From NCBI GenBank assembly GCA_018136815.1, contig CM030936.1, forward strand, positions 941,800-1,005,799: a stretch of 64,000 nt of DNA, read 5' to 3'. The notes beneath the pieces were generated by a model. That model did not search any database. It was given only the letters and a program-made list of their open reading frames with translations, and was not told the origin of the DNA. Shown in pieces: positions 59,569 to 64,000 of this stretch. The position numbers were made by a program, and so were the translations under genes. Numbering within the stretch: position 1 is the stretch's first letter; every line of letters begins with the position of its first letter. This DNA comes from Isochrysis galbana. Taxonomy: Eukaryota > Haptophyta > Isochrysidales > Isochrysidaceae.

Positions 59569-61896
59569 CTACCAGCTAAGATCCGTCTCCTCCGACTTTT
59601 TCGACATGAGTAGACGGGCTCGTGTGGCAATTGTCGCGGACGCGAGTTCCTCCTCGTCATAGTGCAAGGTTCCTTCCATCTGCGTGCTAGAGTGTCTAGC
59701 TAAAGGACCGTAATCATGTACCACACCAGATACATCGGAGCTTACCCACGTCGCCACGTCGACGGCGCCTAGCATCTTTTCCTCCACGCAGTGGGCGTCC
59801 TGCGTGCCGGTACTTAGCTTGGACATCCGCAAAATTTGGCGGCGTAAATGCACGTTGCCTAGTTGACCACACGCTGCCATCTTGTCAGCACCGCGCGTCC
59901 AGCGGATCTTGACGAAGTAACCGGCGGCAGTGAGCACTTCCTTGAAGGCCTTGCACGCCGACTCAGATCTGCGTGGCACACGTGTCGAGGAAATGTCGAC
60001 TAGTGAAGCTCAGCATGCGCAAACCAACTGCCCATCGCAGAACTAGAGGAGCCAAGCTCGGTCTCAGCCGCCCTAATTAGCGCACGGCACGAAGCCTGCT
60101 TCAGAGAGAGTGCCATGTCATCCGCTCCACTCGCATTGGGGCCATCGGTGGGGCGTACGGTGTGGTGAAGGACGGCCGGGATTGAGGGTTGTAGGGCACG
60201 AGGTTGACGTGAAAGCGGGCCTTTGGGCCGATGGTGGAAAGTAGGCTTGCTAGCTGCGCGGCGTGGTGCAAGGAGTCGTTTACTCCTTCCAAAAGGATGT
60301 ATTGGATTGTGACCTGAATGGTCGATGAAAATAACGATGGTAAAAGTGTAGCCCCCAATCAATATTGGGGCGGGGGGGGGGGGGGGCTCCGTGTCTAATA
60401 GCAAGGAGATGCTTCCTCGAAATCCGCCGCGCACCACGACCACGTGCTCATGGTTGGCACATGAGCGGCTCACCCTGCTCTTGGTCCTGTCCACATAAGT
60501 CCGCATCGCATCTACCAATTGGCGGATCGGTATGCGCCTGTTTACGGGCATGAGCCGAGAGCGTGTCTTGTCATCGGGTGAATGGAGTGAGAAGGCAAGT
60601 CGCGCCCTAGGCAATGCTTCGAGCAGTCGAGGAATGGCCGGCGCCTCGCCCGAGGTAGAAATAGTGATGGACGACAGCGGAAGAGCGAATCCAAGAGGGT
60701 CAGTCATCACCTTGATCTGTCGACAATAGCAACGGCGGGTGTACACCGGAGGTGACGATGGCGCATTCGAGATGCAGCGGGGTAGTGCAAGCTGATTGTG
60801 ACGAGGCGCACAACCTGGCTTGGGTGGGAGATCCGTTTCGGAACACAAGGGCGATGAGAGAGCCGATGCATGAGTTACACACCGCTTGTATGACGGCATC
60901 TAGATTATCGAGCGGCTCTCCCATACCCATGAAGACAACGTTGGCAACACGTAGGCCAAGAACGTGTACTGCGAGGGCGACTTGCGCCACAATCTCCTCC
61001 GCCAATAGCGACCGCAAGAGTCCAAGCCGGCCCGTCTCGCAGAAGGCGCACCCATACCGGCAACCCACTTGTGAGGATACGCAGAGCGACCATGCGTCGT
61101 TGCGTGCCGACATCTCCATCACCTCTGACGACTCAGAGGCGGCCACCTCGCGTGATTCGCCATCATTCGTAGAGCCCATCAACTTTACTCGAGACTTGCC
61201 CGGCGCAGGCATGATCACCATCTCCAACTCGAGTACGGCTTCTGCGACGTTTACGCTCGTTTTGGCGCTGCCCGCACGCCAAGTGAGAGGCGCTGTGCTT
61301 CCCGGGGAATCTGAAATGTTGCCAGCCACCCTTAGCTTGCGCGGATTCACAGCGCGTCGCTGAGTCTTTAGCACGTACTTCTCTGTTTGTCCCGTCGCCG
61401 GTGCCCGGGCGGGCATCTCAGAGAATCTGAGCGGAATGTCCACACCGCAGAGGCTGACAAGTGCTGCTGCAAGCGCTGGCGCAGTCATTAGCTCAGGGAT
61501 GCGCTTACACGCAGCTTGCAGGTCGCCATTGCATGCAAAGAACTCGCGGTAGAGCACCCTGGCAAGGACACCGCCGCGCCTAATCCTCGTCTCGACCGCC
61601 TCAGCGAATGAGGCCGCTGTATGTGCATAGAGCGGCTCGGCCGGCAGGCCGTCGATGGGCCGCACGCCCGGCCAAGCATGTGGCGGCGGCTTTGCCATAG
61701 AGGGCGCGGGCGCCGCAGGTGCCCTGGCGTGCGCGGTGTAATCCTCCACGCGAGAGCTGCCTTCCTCCGCACCGGTGGTGGTTACTGCTACTACTGAGCG
61801 GCGGCATCGTGGCGCTGTGCAAATGCCGCGCAAGAACTCGAGCCATGGCAGGAGGATCCGAGGGCTGGCTGCGGAGAGCAGCGCATCCCCGCTCAT
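59569..61896 (-). CDS. rlmN: RlmN/Cfr-type radical-SAM rRNA adenine methyltransferase, four exons
   Basis: Exons 61896-60883, 60716-60474, 60313-60159 and 59968-59569 encode 603 residues. Donors are GTGTGT, GTGAGC and GTACGC. Phases 0, 0 and 2 fit. The radical-SAM cluster CRYGCAFC (Cys279, 283, 286) follows SLCVSSQVG with Cys272, the position of the substrate-linking cysteine of RlmN. MGMGEPLDN (SAM-binding GGE-like), TISTSGEAPAIPRL, AFSLHSPDDKTRSRLMPVNR, VTIQYILLEGVNDS and VNLVPYNP follow in the known order. AACGQL (Cys504) is the second essential cysteine. All catalytic parts are present, so it should methylate C2 of an adenine in large-subunit rRNA, and perhaps tRNA. The first 200 residues include an N-terminus that may target a plastid or mitochondrion. 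The tail of about 100 residues after AACGQL is extra. A sense GA/G tract lies upstream of the ATG. Confidence 0.9.
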
Positions 61897-61929
61897 CGTC
61901 TTTCTCCCACGCCACCCTTCCCACCTGAG

Positions 61930-62425
61930 CTCGGCCTGGCCTAACCCCCCCCCCCCCCCCCCCCCCCCGCCCCCCTCTCTCTCTTCCTGCAACCTTCTTC
62001 CCTACCCTCCGCACCTACCCTCCTCGTTTCCCTCTCTCTCTCTTCCCCCTCCTCCTCACCGCCGCGGCGCTCCAGCCGCGCGATCTCTGTCGTGCCCGCC
62101 TCCCCTTCGCTTCTCTTTAACTTTACACCGTGTGCAGATATTCTAATCTATAAAGCAAGTTTGTCTTTGTATTGAACCTGCGCCTGCTGTTCATGTTCAC
62201 AGGCGCAAGAGCCTTCCTACACATGCCACAGTCTCTGCCACCCGCGATGCACAGCCGACCGCACCTTCAAAGTCCAGAGGCAGAGTGCAGATGCAGATGC
62301 GGTTTTACATGCTAATATCAAATGCGCGCGCTCGTGACTCTCAAGCACTCGCGCGTACGCGTACGCCGTAACTGTAACCGTCAGCCGAGGACTTTGGTCC
62401 AAGCTCAAGGGGGAGGGGGGCCAAC
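61930..62425. other. Upstream of RlmN-type gene, C-run and CT-rich, no gene recognised
   Basis: A run of about 20 C (61946-61968) and TCTCTC stretches are followed by AT-richer sequence at 62110-62160. The promoter of the RlmN-type gene probably lies here. Confidence 0.45.
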
Positions 62426-62850
62426 CTACTTTTATAAGTAGGGGTCAATGGGGGCCTCGCGCCCCCTCACTCCATCGCGGACACCCCCTGGGGTGGGCCC
62501 GTACATGCAACCCCAGCCCCTGCCCTCTGCCCTCTGGCAGGGGCTGGGCACTCATCAATCATCAATCTGGCCCAGACCCCTCGTGGCGCGCGGGCCGCGA
62601 GATGCATTCCCACGCCCGCGCTTGGCCTGCCCTCGAGCTGACTCCCCCCCTGTCCCTGGTCGCCAGGCATACAAGGGACATCGGGCGGCTCCCATGGCCA
62701 ACGAGGCGAGCGGCTGGGAGCGTGGGAGAGGCAGGGGGGGCCAAGGGCTGAGCGCTGAGCCCAGCCTCCACTGCCCCCGGAGCTGCCGTTGCTGACCCCC
62801 TGGGAGCCCCGAAAGGACCCCTGAGAGCAGGCGAGGGCGCGCGCATGGCT
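62426..62850 (+). repeat. Dispersed 410-bp repeat, copy 2 (partner 19786-20195)
   Basis: Shared blocks are listed for copy 1. This copy has a local expansion of CCCTGCCCTCTG at 62516-62540 and a duplicated ATCAATC at 62556. Confidence 0.8.
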
Positions 62851-63272
62851 TGTGGGGAGGTAGAATGGGAGCTGGGGGTCTGTGAGGGGGGAGATTTGAA
62901 GGGGTGCATAGGTGTATGGCTGTAGTATGTGTATAAATCTGTGGCATCAGCATCAGCGCATGTCAAGGCGTACGGGCCACGGGCAGGTGCGCTGAGGGAT
63001 GTCGTGATAGTACCGGGCTAGTGGGAGTAGTGGTACTAACGCTCAGTTATTTTTTTATCAAGGGGGAGGGGGGGGGGGGGCGTCGCGTTGCGCGCCAAAC
63101 TTCCGCCCCTGCTCCCCTCCATTGCACGGTAGGCCTGCCCGGGATGCTCGACTCGACCAGACATTTAGATTGCGCCTACAACAGCTAGTCGATAGAAGCT
63201 AAGAGGGGAAGACACCAGTAAGACGGTAGCTTTGCTTGCCAAAACGACGAACTTCACATTCTCACACCCACA
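62851..63272. other. No gene recognised
   Basis: The stretch holds a short G-run (63070-63080) and the 3' flank of the MFS gene. Confidence 0.4.
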
Positions 63273-63925
63273 TCATTCCGCATCCATTTGGGGCAAGGTT
63301 TCCGATGCGCCATTAAGTTGTGCATCCACGGACACGGCACGTAACGGCGCCGTGGCTTCCTCCATTCCGCTCACCCCAACGGGGGCCGGTCCCTCGTAAC
63401 GCCTCGCAATGAAAAGAAGTGGGATCTGAACCAGGGTTCCAACAAGTTGAATGGCGCTAGTGACGAGAAAAGTGGCAGAGTATGAGTAGCGGTCTGCTAG
63501 ATAGCCTCCCAACGCAGCAGATCCGCACCAGCCAAAAACGGAAATTGAGTCTAGCGACTTCCAACGCCCACGCGCCGACCTAATGAGATGATGGGGCGGA
63601 GTAGAGCGGGAGGAGAGAAGCTCACTCAAGGGTTATTCATACTGACGGCATGATGAGCACTGCACTGGAGGCGCCGAGGATCGCAAGAGAGCGTGCGAGC
63701 ATTGGGCAAGTGGGTGATAGCATACTTCGGGACATGATCCATCAGAAGGCTTTCCTCTAGAGGGTACGTACAGTTCATCAATCCAGTCCGACAGATATAT
63801 ATACCGGCAATTGCGTAGGCACGCCATGTATGTTCTTGACCCTGGGGCATCGACTTAACCCAAGCGTCGAGAAGAGCCATCGACACGAGCAAGGAGATTC
63901 CGACCACCTTGAACGCGAGCATTAC
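63273..63925 (-). CDS. Major facilitator superfamily transporter, 3' part (gene runs off the window)
   Basis: Two exons are visible, 63925-63726 and 63579-63273, with donor GTATGC, acceptor TTAG and phase 2. The join gives LLMDHVPKSARGRWKSLDSI then SVFGWCGSAALGGYLADRYS, the loop and helix block of MFS proteins of the P-K-x-x-R-(G/A)-x-x-x-(S/A)-x-x-S motif type. Hydrophobic helices are FKVVGISLLVSMALLDAWV, AYAIAGIYICRTGL, and FLVTSAIQLVGTLVQIPLLF. The last 45 residues are a hydrophilic cytosolic tail. The acceptor TAG at 63926-63927 implies upstream exons beyond position 64000. Substrate unknown. Confidence 0.75.
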
Positions 63926-64000
63926 CTATGCGCGAGGAGGGGCACGCGCACGATGGATTCATCGTGCCGGAAGTAGGAGCTCTGCTCAGGTTCGTCGCAT

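Overview
The window looks like nuclear DNA of a flagellated alga with a secondary, chlorophyll a/c plastid, most probably a haptophyte, with a stramenopile alga as the alternative. The evidence is a fucoxanthin-type light-harvesting protein, plastid proteins with a signal peptide followed by a transit-like region, an outer-dynein-arm docking protein, short GT-AG introns, GC-rich sequence, long G/C and GA/CT simple repeats, and many retrotransposon remnants. Genes are sparse: about 17 credible protein genes or gene pieces in 64 kb, with decayed mobile elements between them. No rRNA, tRNA or CRISPR array was found.

Layout. 0.8-2.5 kb: fucosyltransferase-like gene (-). 3.7-4.8 kb: frameshifted cysteine-rich transposon-type gene (-). 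6.5-10.6 kb: LINE fragments around a Myb/SANT telobox-like gene (-). 10.6-11.1 and 16.1-16.9 kb: two copies of a cytochrome b561-like gene piece. 12.0-13.8 kb: dynein-arm docking coiled coil (-). 15.5-16.0 kb: possible 2-oxoglutarate dioxygenase piece. 18.0-19.3 kb: Rab2 GTPase (+). 20.5-22.7 kb: OTU deubiquitinase (-). 23-26.3 kb: mobile-element cluster. 26.7-29.3 kb: divergent pair, Tudor-like (-) and SWC5/CFDP1 (+). 30-33 kb: LINE copies. 34.4-37.8 kb: PH-domain protein with about 16 helical repeats (+). 41.0-42.1 kb: ORANGE/DnaJ-type zinc protein (+). 44.6-45.3 kb: unknown membrane protein (-). 46.5-48.3 kb: a repeat split by a solo LTR. 48.8-51.3 kb: divergent pair, thioredoxin-fold protein (-) and EY..GD repeat protein (+). 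55.0-55.8 kb: light-harvesting protein (-). 57.0-58.8 kb: TA-flanked DNA transposon. 59.6-61.9 kb: RlmN-type radical-SAM enzyme (-). 63.3-64 kb: 3' end of an MFS transporter (-).

The genes do not form one pathway. They cover plastid biology (light-harvesting protein, zinc-finger chaperone-like protein, EY..GD repeat protein), secretion (Rab2, glycosyltransferase), chromatin (SWC5, Tudor-like, Myb), ubiquitin, motility and rRNA modification. Intron-exon structures were worked out by hand from GT/AG sites that keep frame and domain continuity. The most novel-looking items are the PH protein with its 38-39-residue repeat array, the plastid-type EY..GD repeat protein with introns at near-equivalent repeat positions, a LINE family that ends in oligo(T), and a 973-bp solo LTR that carries an array of palindromic 16-mers.
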